Positions 39,926-50,456 are shown, counted from the first letter of the stretch. The stretch: DNA of 64,000 nucleotides from Paenibacillus sp. NAIST15-1 (GCF_001894745.1 NZ_BBYF01000009.1:166607-230606), one strand, 5' to 3'. Numbers and translations: made by a program. Notes: generated from the sequence alone by a model not told the origin.

Positions 39926-40891
39926 TTATTGATTCAAAGACTGGCTCCAGTCCTGCGTAATATGTCCTTCCAAGAACTTCTCGCAGTCCAGAGCTGCTTG
40001 GCAGCCAGAACCGGCTGCTGTGATCGCCTGACGATACTTCGTATCATGCACGTCACCTGCAGCAAATACGCCTGGTACACTCGTTTCCGTAGAACCTGGC
40101 TTCACAATTACATAGCCATGATCGTCCAGTTCAATGTGACCTTTCAAGAAATCTGTATTTGGCTTGTGGCCGATAGCAACGAACAAACCGTCCGTTTCCA
40201 GAATTTCTTCTTCGCCAGTCTCATTGTTTTTCACCTTGAGACCTGTAACACCCATGCCTGTAGATACGACCTCAATTGGAGTACGATTCAAGCCCCATTT
40301 GATCTTCTCATTATTTTTCGCGCGATCCTGCATAATCTTCGATGCGCGAAGCTCATCACGACGATGAACGAGTGTCAACTCGGAAGCGAAGCGAGTCAGG
40401 AAGTTAGCTTCCTCCATCGCAGAGTCGCCACCGCCGACAACGATGATTTTCTTCCCACGGAAGAAGAATCCGTCGCACGTAGCGCAGGCGCTGACCCCTT
40501 TACCCAAGTTCTCTTGCTCACCTGGAATATCCATATATTTCGCAGAAGCGCCTGTTGCTACAATTAACGTTTCTGTGACAATCTCGCCTACACCTTCAAC
40601 TTGAAGCTTAAATGGGCGGCTAGATACATCAACACTGTTTACCCAGCCTGTCTTGAACTCTGTGCCGAAGCGCTCAGCTTGCTTACGCATATTGTCCATC
40701 AATTCAGGACCCTGGATGCCTTCTGGGAACCCAGGGAAGTTCTCAACGTCTGTAGTCGTCGTCAACTGTCCACCTGGTTGAGGTCCCTCGATCACAAGCG
40801 GGTTCAAGTTGGCGCGAGCCAAGTAAATCGCTGCTGTATAACCAGCAGGTCCTGTGCCGATAACAACTGATTTATATACTTTGTTCTCCAT
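39926..40891 (-). CDS. trxB: thioredoxin-disulfide reductase
   Basis: This FAD- and NADPH-dependent enzyme reduces thioredoxin. It has the FAD-binding VVIGTGPAGYTAAIYLARAN, EGPQPGGQLTTTTDVENFPGF, the redox-active ACATCDGFFF (CxxC at about 135-138), the NADPH-binding VVGGGDSAMEEANFL and HRRDELRAS, and the C-terminal FAD motif GVFAAGDVHDTKYRQAITAAGSGCQAA. From ATG 40891, placed after AGGGAGG, it is 321 residues. Eight upstream in-frame codons precede that site and are not used. It is 39 bases after the TPR gene, as trxB follows yvcD in B. subtilis. Confidence 0.97.
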   Translation of the reverse strand: MENKVYKSVVIGTGPAGYTAAIYLARANLNPLVIEGPQPGGQLTTTTDVENFPGFPEGIQGPELMDNMRKQAERFGTEFKTGWVNSVDVSSRPFKLQVEGVGEIVTETLIVATGASAKYMDIPGEQENLGKGVSACATCDGFFFRGKKIIVVGGGDSAMEEANFLTRFASELTLVHRRDELRASKIMQDRAKNNEKIKWGLNRTPIEVVSTGMGVTGLKVKNNETGEEEILETDGLFVAIGHKPNTDFLKGHIELDDHGYVIVKPGSTETSVPGVFAAGDVHDTKYRQAITAAGSGCQAALDCEKFLEGHITQDWSQSLNQ

Positions 40892-40930
40892 GGGGTTGGC
40901 CTCCCTTATAATCAAGTATTTATTTTATCT

Positions 40931-42742
40931 TCATGTAAAGGATTGCTTGATTTTAGCTTCTACCTGACAAGTGTCTTCCATTCGTTTCACATGCTTGGCA
41001 ACGGTAGTTGCCGATACACCATATTGCTCTGCTGCAAGCTGATAGGACATCTCACGTCGTATCATCTTCGCGATAATGAATTCGATCGCTGCAGCCCAGC
41101 TTTCCGCCTTGCCAATTCGTGGTACTTCGTCGGGATATAAGTGCGTAATAAATTCAATCCAAAGCGTCTCTGCATCATGCATCTGAAACAGATCGTACCG
41201 CTCTTTCATAGAATCACGCAATATATCTAGTACCTGCTGCCATTGCGACTCCCAGACCGGCAGACGATTTGCAATATGATTACGGTGAACTTGAATATAC
41301 TCGCCCTTCCATTCTACCTCAATTGGATCTTCTACCCCATGCATACGAAGCACATATACAGCAACCTGCTTCATGTATGCATCCTGGTCTGGATCCAGCA
41401 GCATAGAGCGAAGCGCATCATTAGCCTCATCGTCACCAAGTAAGCTCATCGCTTGGAGTGCCTGAAGCTTGACATCCGGCTCACCGAATCGCAGTGCCCA
41501 GAACAATGAAGCTCGTACAAGCGGATCTTTCTTGAGCTGCTGCTCCCAATCCTTGCCGTCCTCTGAACGACCCGAACGACTGCCATCAGTTGAATCAGCC
41601 TTCGAAGCAGCCCTACGGCTAGCCTCCTCATAAGGTAGACGATAATGATAGGTTGGCATAGGATCGATATCTCCCTCATCACGCTGCTGCAATCGTTCCA
41701 TATAGTACGTTGCAATGCCGGAATTGGGATCCAGTCTGCGGCATACTGCCCACCAGCGAGAAGCCTCCTCATATCGACCCAAGCGGCAAGCCGCTACAGC
41801 CGCATAATGGTAAATACTCGCTTCCCGCAGCATATGGCCTGTTACTAAGCGGCGCAAATGCTGATAAGCAAGCTCATGCTCATCCAACATACCCATCGTA
41901 GTCGCAATCTTGAACAGATGCTCCCGATAGAAGGGCTGAATCTTGCCAATCATCGCAATAAGCTGCTGGACGACAGCTTCATTGCCGGCATGGCGCTCGA
42001 ATATCGCCAAGTTGCACAATGCATGCAAGTTCCCTTGATCTCTCTCAAGAACAGCATCAAGTGCCTCCCGCGCTTCATCGAACTGCCCCATATAATAATA
42101 AGATAACGCCAGGTTGTTCCATGCGGCCAAATAATCTGGATCCGAATCCACAACCCGCTTCAACAATTTCTCTGCCTCTACGAACCGGCCTGCTTCGAGC
42201 AGCATGCGTGCTTCTGCATGCTCATCCTCTGCCTGCTCAGAGATTCCCATCTCTTCGTCGCTCAGCGCTGACGGCAGCTTCGCAGCCGACGATTGAGCTC
42301 CCACATTCTGCTCACCGCGATGCTGTGATGAAGAAGACTGCTTCGCCTCGAAACGAATCATTTCGAGCATTTCCTCCGCTTCTTCCGTATACATTCCTGT
42401 GAGATCACGGGATAAATACGTCTCAAGCATCGCCTCCGACTCCTCGAACTGCTCCATATAAGCAAAGTTATTCGCCATATAATAGTAGCATTCATTCATA
42501 TTCGGATCGAGTTCATGCAAGATGTGGTGCAATGTATCGTTAGACTCTTCGAACCGTCCCGCTTCTGCAAGAGTTCCTGCAAGATTGCACTGCAGGATAG
42601 GGTTGTCCGGTTCGCACTCCACCGCCTTGCGAAAATATGTCAACGCCTTGTCGTAGTGCAGTCGTTCCAACGATTGTACCGCACGTTCAGAGAACGAAGC
42701 AGCATCCATCGGGAACATAACTACCTTGTTCTGTTCTGCCAT
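40931..42742 (-). CDS. tetratricopeptide-repeat protein with C-terminal helix-turn-helix (YvcD-like)
   Basis: A 603-residue cytoplasmic protein. Several TPR units are visible (ALTYFRKAVECEPDNPILQCNLAGTLAEAGRF near 30-65, then two more near 160-245 such as YLAAWNNLALSYYYMGQFDEA). A middle part has HEAT-like helices (VKLQALQAMSLLGDDEANDALRSMLLDPDQ, ~420-450), and the C-terminus ends in a probable HTH (REMSYQLAAEQYGVSATTVAKHVKRMED). By position between hisIE and trxB it corresponds to B. subtilis YvcD, of unknown function; the C-terminal HTH suggests DNA or RNA binding. ATG 42742 lies eight bases after AGGAGGGG. Confidence 0.85.
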   Translation of the reverse strand: MAEQNKVVMFPMDAASFSERAVQSLERLHYDKALTYFRKAVECEPDNPILQCNLAGTLAEAGRFEESNDTLHHILHELDPNMNECYYYMANNFAYMEQFEESEAMLETYLSRDLTGMYTEEAEEMLEMIRFEAKQSSSSQHRGEQNVGAQSSAAKLPSALSDEEMGISEQAEDEHAEARMLLEAGRFVEAEKLLKRVVDSDPDYLAAWNNLALSYYYMGQFDEAREALDAVLERDQGNLHALCNLAIFERHAGNEAVVQQLIAMIGKIQPFYREHLFKIATTMGMLDEHELAYQHLRRLVTGHMLREASIYHYAAVAACRLGRYEEASRWWAVCRRLDPNSGIATYYMERLQQRDEGDIDPMPTYHYRLPYEEASRRAASKADSTDGSRSGRSEDGKDWEQQLKKDPLVRASLFWALRFGEPDVKLQALQAMSLLGDDEANDALRSMLLDPDQDAYMKQVAVYVLRMHGVEDPIEVEWKGEYIQVHRNHIANRLPVWESQWQQVLDILRDSMKERYDLFQMHDAETLWIEFITHLYPDEVPRIGKAESWAAAIEFIIAKMIRREMSYQLAAEQYGVSATTVAKHVKRMEDTCQVEAKIKQSFT

Positions 42743-43156
42743 CGCCAAGGCCCCTCCTGACACTCATATACTGTACACATACCCAACAGTATATCATATT
42801 GACGCTCAATTCCTGCATCCCTTTCGCGAAGTCTTTCCAAGGGACAGATTCAAACCTCGCGTTTCTCTGTAGATTCAGGCACAAGCCTCTATATTTCCCA
42901 TAACCGCAAGGGCCGGAGATTCAGAAGAAGCACATCGGTAATACATTATCAACTTCGATGTATTATTTTTATATAATAATAATTCTTATCTTATTATAAC
43001 TCAAATCTTGATCACAGGCAATCTGTTGACCCCTATTTAGATATGTTCATATTCAAGTTCACAACCACGCTAACAACGAACAATAGGCGGGCAATTGCAT
43101 TGCGCACCTCTCATAAGGAACACATGACATCGCCCGCCATCCTATGCAGCTTGTAT
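42743..43156. other. intergenic region between hisIE and the TPR gene
   Basis: It contains a likely promoter for the TPR-trxB operon (42993-43021). A long-armed GC hairpin around 43087-43140 (GGCGGGC/GCCCGCC on the minus strand, large loop, T-poor tail) may end the histidine transcript. No gene is visible. Confidence 0.5.
42993..43021 (-). promoter_or_regulatory. promoter of the TPR-trxB operon
   Basis: TTGCCT and TATAAT with 17-base spacing on the minus strand, in a markedly AT-rich stretch ~250 bases before the TPR start. Confidence 0.6.
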
Positions 43157-43864
43157 TCACGACTTTACTTTCCCATTCTGATTATACGTATCCCGTCTAG
43201 CCCCACGGTGGCGCGCCTCCAGTACAGATAACACGTCTCCCAGCGCAATGTTGCGTTCGCGTAGCAGAACAAGCATATGGAACAGCAGATCTCCAATCTC
43301 CCCAACTAGTTCCTCCTTGTTGTCACTCTTCGCTGCGATCACAACCTCGGTAGACTCCTCGCCTATCTTCTTCAATATCTTATCGAGACCCTTCTCGAAC
43401 AAGTAGGTTGTATATGATCCCTCAGGACGCTCAATCTGCCGCTGTGCTATAAGGTTCTCCAGCTCTGCCAGCACCGAATTTACAACTGGCGCATGACTCT
43501 CTTCTTCCCTCACATATCCCATAAGGCCACTTTCGAAGCAAGTACGGCTTCCGGTATGGCAAGCCGGTCCGCTGGGACTGACCTGCACGAGCAGTGTGTC
43601 CTGATCACAATCCACGGCTATGGATACGATTCGCTGCGTATTGCCTGACGTTGCGCCCTTGTGCCACAGTTCTTGACGAGACCTGCTCCAGAATACTGTC
43701 TCTCCTGTCTCGCACGACAAGAGCAAGGATTCCTGATTCATATACGCCACCATAAGGACTTCCTTCGTGATGGAATCCTGCACAACAGTCGGCACGAGGC
43801 CGTATTCATTCCAACGGATGGATGCGGCCAAGCGTCCTCCATCTACTATTACTTGTTGCGTCAT
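43157..43864 (-). CDS. hisI: bifunctional phosphoribosyl-AMP cyclohydrolase / phosphoribosyl-ATP pyrophosphatase HisIE
   Basis: It carries out steps 2 and 3 of histidine synthesis. The N-terminal HisI domain (1-~115) has [30 protein letters not shown] and the metal ligands in [12 protein letters not shown] and [12 protein letters not shown]. The C-terminal HisE domain (~125-210) has [30 protein letters not shown] and [18 protein letters not shown] final basic tail ([19 protein letters not shown]) follows. The ATG overlaps the hisF stop by four bases. It is the last gene of the his operon. Confidence 0.97.
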   Translation of the reverse strand: MTQQVIVDGGRLAASIRWNEYGLVPTVVQDSITKEVLMVAYMNQESLLLSCETGETVFWSRSRQELWHKGATSGNTQRIVSIAVDCDQDTLLVQVSPSGPACHTGSRTCFESGLMGYVREEESHAPVVNSVLAELENLIAQRQIERPEGSYTTYLFEKGLDKILKKIGEESTEVVIAAKSDNKEELVGEIGDLLFHMLVLLRERNIALGDVLSVLEARHRGARRDTYNQNGKVKS

Positions 43865-44619
43865 CGTACACGTACCCCCTCTGCGTGAAGCGCCTCCTTC
43901 ACTTCTGCAATCGATACTTCCTTATAGTGGAATATTGACGCTGCAAGCGCAGCATCGGCATGTCCTTCCGTAAATGCCTCCACAAAGTCACCTGCTCGCC
44001 CTGCACCGCCTGAAGCAATAACGGGGATGCCGACAGCATCGGATACTGCACGTGTCAGCTTATTATCGAAACCATCCTTCGTTCCGTCCGCATCCATGCT
44101 TGTCAGCAGCAATTCCCCTGCCCCAAGCCGCTCCACCTCTTGTGCCCAAGCCACTGCACGCAATCCAGTAGGTGTACGCCCACCGTGAATATACACTTCC
44201 CATTCTCCCCAGGTCTCATTGTACTTGGCGTCGATGGCTACTACGATGCATTGCGACCCGAATCGCCGCGCACCATCCGTTATGAGACTTGGCTGCTTCA
44301 CAGCCGCTGTATTTATGCCGATCTTGTCCGCACCTGCACGCAGCATGCGCATCATATCATCGACAGAAGAGATCCCGCCACCCACTGTAAAAGGAATCGA
44401 GATTTCTCCTGCGGTCTGCCGTACTACCTCCACCATCGTTGCCCTACCCTCGATAGACGCGGAGATGTCAAGGAATACCAGTTCATCTGCGCCCTCCTGA
44501 TCATACAGCGCAGCAAGTTCCACCGGATCTCCAGCGTCACGAAGCTGAACAAAATTGACGCCTTTTACAACACGGCCATCCTTCACATCTAGACAAGGAA
44601 TTACACGCTTCGCCAACAC
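43861..44619 (-). CDS. hisF: imidazole glycerol phosphate synthase cyclase subunit HisF
   Basis: This (beta/alpha)8 barrel combines PRFAR with ammonia from HisH to give imidazole glycerol phosphate and AICAR. It shows [18 protein letters not shown] (catalytic Asp), [29 protein letters not shown]-type [28 protein letters not shown] (second catalytic Asp) and [17 protein letters not shown]. Length is 252 residues. The start is GTG. It forms the synthase with HisH, encoded two genes upstream. Confidence 0.97.
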   Translation of the reverse strand: MLAKRVIPCLDVKDGRVVKGVNFVQLRDAGDPVELAALYDQEGADELVFLDISASIEGRATMVEVVRQTAGEISIPFTVGGGISSVDDMMRMLRAGADKIGINTAAVKQPSLITDGARRFGSQCIVVAIDAKYNETWGEWEVYIHGGRTPTGLRAVAWAQEVERLGAGELLLTSMDADGTKDGFDNKLTRAVSDAVGIPVIASGGAGRAGDFVEAFTEGHADAALAASIFHYKEVSIAEVKEALHAEGVRVR

Positions 44620-44643
44620 CGCAATCGCCCCCGTTCCGTATGG

Positions 44644-45387
44644 CTAGCTTCGTACGGCTGCCTCCAGCCGTACTGCATCTGCCAAATCAATGCTGCCTGT
44701 ATAGAGTGCCTTGCCAATAATTGCTCCACCTACACCATCAGCCGCATACTTGGATAGAGCATGAATATCATCCATACTGCTGACGCCCCCAGAAGCAATT
44801 ACGGTCTGCCCCGAGACCTTCGCCAGTTGTACAATTGCCTCGATATTCGGCCCCTTCATCATGCCGTCTCGAGAGATATCCGTGAAGATGAACGTCTTCG
44901 CCCCTGCCGCAACAAGCTCAGCCGCAAGCACGCCCGCCTTCACTTCCGAGGTCTCCAGCCAACCACGTGTGGCAACGAATCCATTGCGGGCGTCGATGCC
45001 AATCGCAATGCGGTCGCCATACTTGCCAAGTACGGTTTCAACGAAGCCACGATCCTCTATTGCCGCTGTGCCCAATATGACACGCGCCACACCCGCTTCC
45101 AGCAGCTGCTCAATGTCCTCAAGCGTGCGCAGGCCGCCGCCAACCTGTACCGGAACCGCTACAGACCGTGCAATTTCACCAATGAGCTCCGCATTGATCG
45201 GGCGCCCTTCCTTCGCTCCATCCAAGTCCACCAGATGAATCCAAGAAGCGCCATTCGCTTCCCAACGCTGCGCTACTTCTACAGGGCGCTCATCGTAGAC
45301 CGTCTCTTGCCCATAATCCCCTTGTACAAGCCGGACACACTTTCCCCCGCGAATATCGATTGCTGGATATATCGTGAACGCTGCCAT
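44644..45387 (-). CDS. hisA: ProFAR isomerase HisA
   Basis: It isomerises ProFAR to PRFAR in histidine synthesis. The barrel carries YPAIDIRGGKCVRLVQGDY (catalytic Asp), VQVGGGLRTLEDIEQLL, RVILGTAAI, FIFTDISRDGMMKGPNIEA (second catalytic Asp) and VIASGGVSSMDDIHAL. Length of 247 residues and two-fold barrel symmetry with HisF are as expected. It starts 33 bases after hisH. Confidence 0.97.
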   Translation of the reverse strand: MAAFTIYPAIDIRGGKCVRLVQGDYGQETVYDERPVEVAQRWEANGASWIHLVDLDGAKEGRPINAELIGEIARSVAVPVQVGGGLRTLEDIEQLLEAGVARVILGTAAIEDRGFVETVLGKYGDRIAIGIDARNGFVATRGWLETSEVKAGVLAAELVAAGAKTFIFTDISRDGMMKGPNIEAIVQLAKVSGQTVIASGGVSSMDDIHALSKYAADGVGGAIIGKALYTGSIDLADAVRLEAAVRS

Positions 45388-45420
45388 CTGCCTCGCCTTC
45401 CTCTCCCATCATTCTCCTGT

Positions 45421-46065
45421 CTATGATCTGGCCAGTTGTATGGATTGCCTGCCCGAGCCAGTCAGCGCCAAAAATCTCCCTAACAGGCGCAGTCCCAATG
45501 CTCCGCTCTTCTCCGGATGAAACTGCATTCCATATACAGAGCCGCGCCCTACTATTGCCGCGACTTCAACGCCTCCATAGCTGCACGTCGCAAGTACATC
45601 TGATTGCTCTTCCGCAACTACTCGGTAGGAATGTACGAAATACACATAACCACTCTCTGCCTCTCCCGCCAATGGATGTGCTGCTTGCTGCCACATCAGC
45701 TCATTCCAGCCCATATGCGGCACCTTATAAGATCCGCCCACGAAACGCACCGCACGACCTGGCAGCATGCCTAATCCCTCATGGTAGCCATGTTCATCGC
45801 TTCCCTCGAACAACAGTTGCATGCCTAGGCAGATGCCGAGCATTGGCTTGCCTCCTTCAACTACCTCCTGCAGAGTGGGAATGAGCCCGCTTCCTCGAAG
45901 CGCCTGCATGGCATCTCCGTATGCCCCAACCCCTGGAAGAATGATGCCATCAGCAGTCAGCAATTCCTCACGGGAACTGGTCAGGACGACCTCATATCCT
46001 AATCGCTCCACTGCCTTGCTAACACTGTGAAGGTTCCCCATCCCATAATCGACCACGGCGATCAT
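45421..46065 (-). CDS. hisH: imidazole glycerol phosphate synthase glutaminase subunit HisH
   Basis: A class-I glutamine amidotransferase that supplies ammonia to HisF. It opens with VVDYGMGNLHSVSKAVERLG. The nucleophile Cys is in MLGICLGMQLLFEGSDEH (about residue 80), and the catalytic His and Glu are in GMQFHPEKSG near residue 185. VPHMGWNEL is also typical. Length is 214 residues, with a short polar tail after the amidotransferase domain. It starts three bases after hisB. Confidence 0.97.
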   Translation of the reverse strand: MIAVVDYGMGNLHSVSKAVERLGYEVVLTSSREELLTADGIILPGVGAYGDAMQALRGSGLIPTLQEVVEGGKPMLGICLGMQLLFEGSDEHGYHEGLGMLPGRAVRFVGGSYKVPHMGWNELMWQQAAHPLAGEAESGYVYFVHSYRVVAEEQSDVLATCSYGGVEVAAIVGRGSVYGMQFHPEKSGALGLRLLGRFLALTGSGRQSIQLARS

Positions 46066-46068
46066 GAG

Positions 46069-46677
46069 CTACAGCACTCCCTTCGTAGAAGGAACACCTT
46101 GTACCCGCGGATCAACCGATGTCGCTTCATCAAGCGCCCGCCCTAACGCCTTGAATACCGCTTCAATCATATGGTGCGTATTCTGACCGTAATGAACGAT
46201 GACATGAAGTGTAATTCTCGCCTCCAGCGCTAATTTCCACAGAAACTCATGCACAAGTTCCGTGGTGAACGTGCCCACTTGGGCGGATGGATAGGAAGCT
46301 CTGTATTCGAAATGAGGTCGGTTGCTTACATCGATAACCACTTGAGCCAGTGCTTCATCCATCGGAACAAACACAGACGCATACCTCTTGATCCCCGACT
46401 TGTCGCCCAAAGCCTCTCTTAATGCAAGCCCGAGACAAATGCCGATATCCTCAACTGTATGGTGATCATCGATGTCGATATCACCGGTAGCATCGACCTT
46501 CAGATCAAAGTGACCGTGCTTCGTAAATAAATCCAGCATATGCGTAAGGAACGGAACGCCAGTATCCAACTCACTTTTTCCCGTCCCATCAATCGAGAAT
46601 GACAACTGAATATTCGTCTCATTCGTCTTGCGGGCAATATCCGCTTGACGTATACGGCTAATCGCTTCCTGTACCAT
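46069..46677 (-). CDS. hisB: imidazoleglycerol-phosphate dehydratase HisB
   Basis: It dehydrates imidazole glycerol phosphate to imidazole acetol phosphate with bound manganese. It is the monofunctional form (202 residues), without a histidinol-phosphatase domain. The metal-binding motifs FLTHMLDLFTKHGHFDL, DDHHTVEDIGI, ELVHEFLWKLALEA and HYGQNTHHMIEAVFKALGRAL are all present. It is separated from hisD by an unusual 435-base spacer, so it may start a second transcription or processing unit. Confidence 0.97.
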   Translation of the reverse strand: MVQEAISRIRQADIARKTNETNIQLSFSIDGTGKSELDTGVPFLTHMLDLFTKHGHFDLKVDATGDIDIDDHHTVEDIGICLGLALREALGDKSGIKRYASVFVPMDEALAQVVIDVSNRPHFEYRASYPSAQVGTFTTELVHEFLWKLALEARITLHVIVHYGQNTHHMIEAVFKALGRALDEATSVDPRVQGVPSTKGVL

Positions 46678-47112
46678 TAAAAGTTCCGCCCTTCTGTTGA
46701 AGATTGCAGTTTTTATTCTTACTTTCTATGATCAAGAATCCGCTATTCCAATATAAGTTTCGCAGCTCGTTGACTGCACCTAGCTTCTCACGGTTCCTTC
46801 TCCACTGTTCCCTGTCTTTCACTGTCTCTCTTTACTTTCCGTGCCGCTCCGCCCGGTTTCTATTTATGTTCTCCACTCTATCTCTAAGTCTCTATGATCT
46901 CTATAATTTCTATCTCTATAATTTCAGAATCCCTTCTATGTCTGCTAAATCAGCCATCTTTACTATTTCTACTATTTCTACTATTTCTACTATCGCTGCT
47001 ATCTCTACTATCTCTTTTATTGTCACTATTCTTACTATCGTTATTGATATAGTACTGCTGTTATTCCTGCGATTTCTGTTGCTGCTGTTTTCTCTTAATC
47101 CTACTCTTACTG
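46678..47112 (-). other. purine-rich, repeat-bearing spacer inside the his operon (hisD-hisB)
   Basis: On the transcribed strand most of this 435-base spacer consists of A and G with scattered T, and few C. AGTAGAAAT is repeated in tandem (about 46965-47000), along with many AGATAGAAAT-type units. There is no gene, no terminator and no strong promoter I can see. All other his gene gaps are -4 to 72 bases. Confidence 0.75.
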
Positions 47113-48441
47113 CTATCGCAACTGTTCTATGACGCTATGTGTAGCTTCAAACCCCACGCTTGACTGCTCTTGCAGACGAACCTCAATTGCCCTGGCATGC
47201 CCCTCTAGCCCTTCGTGGCGAGCCAGTTCGATAATGGCCGCCCCATTCGTCAGCAGTGCTTCCTTGCTGTAACGAATTAAGCTCGACTTCTTCATAAACA
47301 TATCTACATCGACGGGGGAAGAGAAGCGCGCGGTTCCATTCGTCGGAATAATATGGTTCGGTCCCGCGAAGTAATCTCCAACCGGCTCAGAGCTGTAAGC
47401 ACCAAGGAAGATTGCCCCAGCATTCTCTATGAGCCCGAGCCACTCCATCGGCTCTTCCGTCATGATTTCCAAATGTTCAGGAGCCAATCGATTCACGACT
47501 TTGACGCCCTCGCGCAGATCCTCAACCACGATAATTGCCCCGTATTGTTCTATAGAAGCAGAGGCAATGTGACGGCGAGGCAGTTCCTTCAATTGACGTT
47601 CAACCTCGATTGACACAGCTTGAGCCAGATCCATGGAGTCTGTCACCAGGACAGCCGATGCCATCTCGTCATGTTCAGCCTGGGACAATAAATCAGCTGC
47701 CACAAATACAGGATTAGCCTGCCTATCCGCTAATACGACAATCTCTGAGGGCCCCGCCATACTATCGATATCAACGACCCCATACACTTCGCGTTTCGCC
47801 AGTGCTACGAAGATGTTCCCCGGGCCGCATATTTTATCTACTGGGGCAATTGTATCCGTCCCATAAGCTAATGCAGCAATCGCCTGTGCACCGCCAACCC
47901 GATACATTTCCTTTACACCCGCTTCGGCAGCCGCTACGAGTATGTATGGATTGATTCCTTCCGTCCCACCAGTAGCTGGAGGAGTGACCATTACGATCTC
48001 CGGTACTCCTGCTACTTGAGCAGGAATCACGTTCATGAGAACAGATGACGGGTATGCAGCTTTGCCGCCTGGCACATATACACCTACGCGTTTCAGTGGA
48101 CGCATAATCTGTCCAAGCAGAGTCCCATCTGGTTCGAACTCCATCCATGATGTCCGCTTTTGTCGCTCATGGAACCGTCTGATGTTGCTTGCAGCTTGAC
48201 GAATGGCCACTAAGAACGCTTGATCAACCTGCTCGTAAGCCAGCGCAATATCCGACTCTTCTACACGAAGCTGTCCTTGGGTAATGGCGACCTTATCGAA
48301 CTCCCAAGTATATTTGATTAGTCCTGCATCTCCCTCATGCCGCACATCGCTAACAATCCGCTTTACGCTGCTCAATTGCTCGGGGGTGCCGTAATCAATT
48401 TTCCGATCCAGGCTCCAATCCGCTGCTTGTATGATCCGCAT
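47113..48441 (-). CDS. hisD: histidinol dehydrogenase HisD
   Basis: It catalyses the last two oxidations from histidinol to histidine with NAD and zinc. The 442-residue protein shows [90 protein letters not shown] and [35 protein letters not shown], which carry the zinc and catalytic residues. It lies 72 bases after hisG with a GGAGGGAGAG site. Confidence 0.97.
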   Translation of the reverse strand: MRIIQAADWSLDRKIDYGTPEQLSSVKRIVSDVRHEGDAGLIKYTWEFDKVAITQGQLRVEESDIALAYEQVDQAFLVAIRQAASNIRRFHERQKRTSWMEFEPDGTLLGQIMRPLKRVGVYVPGGKAAYPSSVLMNVIPAQVAGVPEIVMVTPPATGGTEGINPYILVAAAEAGVKEMYRVGGAQAIAALAYGTDTIAPVDKICGPGNIFVALAKREVYGVVDIDSMAGPSEIVVLADRQANPVFVAADLLSQAEHDEMASAVLVTDSMDLAQAVSIEVERQLKELPRRHIASASIEQYGAIIVVEDLREGVKVVNRLAPEHLEIMTEEPMEWLGLIENAGAIFLGAYSSEPVGDYFAGPNHIIPTNGTARFSSPVDVDMFMKKSSLIRYSKEALLTNGAAIIELARHEGLEGHARAIEVRLQEQSSVGFEATHSVIEQLR

Positions 48442-48513
48442 CTCACTCTCTCCCTCCTAATCCCCTGCTGCAATAGACTTCGATGCTCATCTAGACTGAT
48501 GACTAAGAACATC

Positions 48514-49167
48514 CTAACGAATGGCCGCTGACTTCTCCAATGTCTGGGGCACAATCCGTTGAAGCCGTTCGCACAAGCTCTGAATGACCTCGCTCTTCAT
48601 GCGATAACTTACCTGATTGGCGATCAGTCGGCTTGTAATGCCGAACATCTCCTCTAGCTCTACCAAGCCGTTCTCTTTCAGTGTCTTGCCTGTCTCCACC
48701 ATATCCACAATTCGATCAGCCAGACCAATCAAGGGAGCCAGCTCGATGGAACCATTGAGCTTAATCACCTCTACTTGCTGACCTTGCTCACGAAAATATT
48801 GAGAGGCTACATTCGGATACTTCGTTGCGACCCGCAAGTGGCTGACCGGCTTCCATGATGGCAATCCGATGACCGACATCCGGCAGCGTGCAATCCCTAG
48901 ATCCAGCAGCTCGTATACATCCTTGTTTTCCTCCATTAATACATCTTTGCCAACGATGCCGATATCAGCCGCTCCATACTCCACATAAGTCGGGACATCA
49001 ACAGGCTTCGCCATAATGAACTGCATGCTCGCTTCCGGCACATCTATAATCAACTTGCGCGACTCATCCTCATCCTCTGGAACATAGAGTCCAGCTTGAC
49101 GGAACAAGGCAGATGCCTGCTTGTAAATGCGGCCCTTAGGCATTGCAACCTTAAGCCAATCTTGCAT
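48514..49167 (-). CDS. hisG: ATP phosphoribosyltransferase catalytic subunit HisG (short form)
   Basis: It commits ATP and PRPP to histidine synthesis. This is the short form (217 residues), lacking the C-terminal allosteric domain and therefore needing His[50 protein letters not shown] and the PRPP loop [16 protein letters not shown] are visible. ATG 49167 follows AAGGAGG. A TTG eight codons earlier lies before that site. It starts 20 bases after hisZ. Confidence 0.97.
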   Translation of the reverse strand: MQDWLKVAMPKGRIYKQASALFRQAGLYVPEDEDESRKLIIDVPEASMQFIMAKPVDVPTYVEYGAADIGIVGKDVLMEENKDVYELLDLGIARCRMSVIGLPSWKPVSHLRVATKYPNVASQYFREQGQQVEVIKLNGSIELAPLIGLADRIVDMVETGKTLKENGLVELEEMFGITSRLIANQVSYRMKSEVIQSLCERLQRIVPQTLEKSAAIR

Positions 49168-49187
49168 AAGTCGTTCCTCCTTCGTCG

Positions 49188-50405
49188 TCAAGCACGGTTC
49201 GTGAAAGCAAGCACCTTGCTTCCTCGATCACCACATGTATCGGGCTGCACCCCCGCCTCAACACTTACGTCCAATCGTTTCTCACCTTCAGAATCGATAT
49301 ATTGCGTTACCACTTTCTTGCCTTCCTTCCGCAGACGTGCCGCTTCCCGGAATGCCTCCTGACGGTGAAGCTCATCATATTGAATGGTGAGTGTTGCTAT
49401 TTCTCCATCTGTTGCATCACCACTGGTAGACAGAGCATCCACAATACGAGTCGTCTGAAGGGCGAAGCCAGTTGCGGGCGCCGAGCGACCGAACTGCTGC
49501 AGCAAATTATCATATCGTCCTCCGTTTAAGACAGGGAATCCAGTATCCGCCGCATAACCTTCGAATATCGTACCTGTATAGTAGGAAAAGTCACCTAGCA
49601 TCGTTAAATCCAATACTATATGGTCTTCCACCCCGTAGGCTTCCAGCACATCCCACACTTTCTCTAAATGATGGATGGATTCCATCATCGCTGGCACATC
49701 AGCTATACCGCGAGCTGACTTCAGTACATCTCGGCCTCCTCGCAAGTGCAGCACTTGCTCCAGGCAGCCTCGATGCTCTTGATCTATAGGCAAGCTATGA
49801 ATGAGCTCTCGATAACCAACTACATCCCGTTGCACTAGGCGCAGCTTCAATTGTGTCTGTACCTCTTTCTGCTGAGGAAGTGCATATTCAAGCAGCCCTT
49901 CCAAAAAGCCATGATGTCCCAGTGCGACCTTAAACCGTTCAATCCCAGTTGCTTCTAAGCAAGCAATCGACAGCGCTATTACCTCAGCATCAGCATCAGG
50001 AGACCCATCCCCAATCATCTCTGCTCCTGTCTGGTAGAATTCAGCTTCACGTCCTGCTTCCTCCTCCATTGAGCGGAACACATTCGCATGGTAAGACAAT
50101 CGAACAGGGTACGGTTCCTTGCCGAGCAAGGATGCCACAACTCGCGCTATTGGTGCAGTCATGTCAGAACGAAGCACCATTGTTGTGCCGCGTTGATTCA
50201 ACAACTTGAATAGCTTGTGATCAGAGGTAGAGCTCGCCGTGCCTACCGTCTCGTAATATTCCATTGTCGGCGTAATAATTTGCGCATAGCCCCAGCTATC
50301 CATCGTGCAAAGTGCTTTCCTTTCTACTGCACGTAACCGGCGCACAGCTTCTGGCAAATAATCACGAACACCCGAAGGCTTCTCGAACATTCTCGGCTTT
50401 GTCAT
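49188..50405 (-). CDS. hisZ: ATP phosphoribosyltransferase regulatory subunit HisZ
   Basis: A histidyl-tRNA-synthetase-like protein that forms a complex with short HisG and gives it histidine feedback control. It has class II synthetase-like motifs: [17 protein letters not shown], the motif-2-like [16 protein letters not shown] and [23 protein letters not shown], and [22 protein letters not shown] near the C-terminus. It is 405 residues with no anticodon-binding domain of a full HisRS. It heads the his operon behind a strong promoter, and a palindromic leader lies before the start. Confidence 0.96.
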   Translation of the reverse strand: MTKPRMFEKPSGVRDYLPEAVRRLRAVERKALCTMDSWGYAQIITPTMEYYETVGTASSTSDHKLFKLLNQRGTTMVLRSDMTAPIARVVASLLGKEPYPVRLSYHANVFRSMEEEAGREAEFYQTGAEMIGDGSPDADAEVIALSIACLEATGIERFKVALGHHGFLEGLLEYALPQQKEVQTQLKLRLVQRDVVGYRELIHSLPIDQEHRGCLEQVLHLRGGRDVLKSARGIADVPAMMESIHHLEKVWDVLEAYGVEDHIVLDLTMLGDFSYYTGTIFEGYAADTGFPVLNGGRYDNLLQQFGRSAPATGFALQTTRIVDALSTSGDATDGEIATLTIQYDELHRQEAFREAARLRKEGKKVVTQYIDSEGEKRLDVSVEAGVQPDTCGDRGSKVLAFTNRA

Positions 50406-50436
50406 TGCGTCACCTCGGAATTAGATGCTTTAGTGA

Positions 50437-50456
50437 GTTAATATATTAACATGTTA
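50437..50456 (-). promoter_or_regulatory. paired palindromes in the hisZ leader (candidate operator)
   Basis: GTTAATATATTAAC (50437-50450) and TAACATGTTA (50447-50456) are perfect overlapping palindromes between the predicted transcription start and hisZ. They could bind a repressor of histidine synthesis. I cannot match them to a named regulator. Confidence 0.45.

Noticed and set aside
46704..47132. Plus-strand open frame of 142 codons rich in Phe, Leu, Ser, Ile
   Set aside because: It is the complement of the purine-rich hisD-hisB spacer; the hydrophobic composition follows from T/C-rich codons, and it overlaps the end of hisD antisense.
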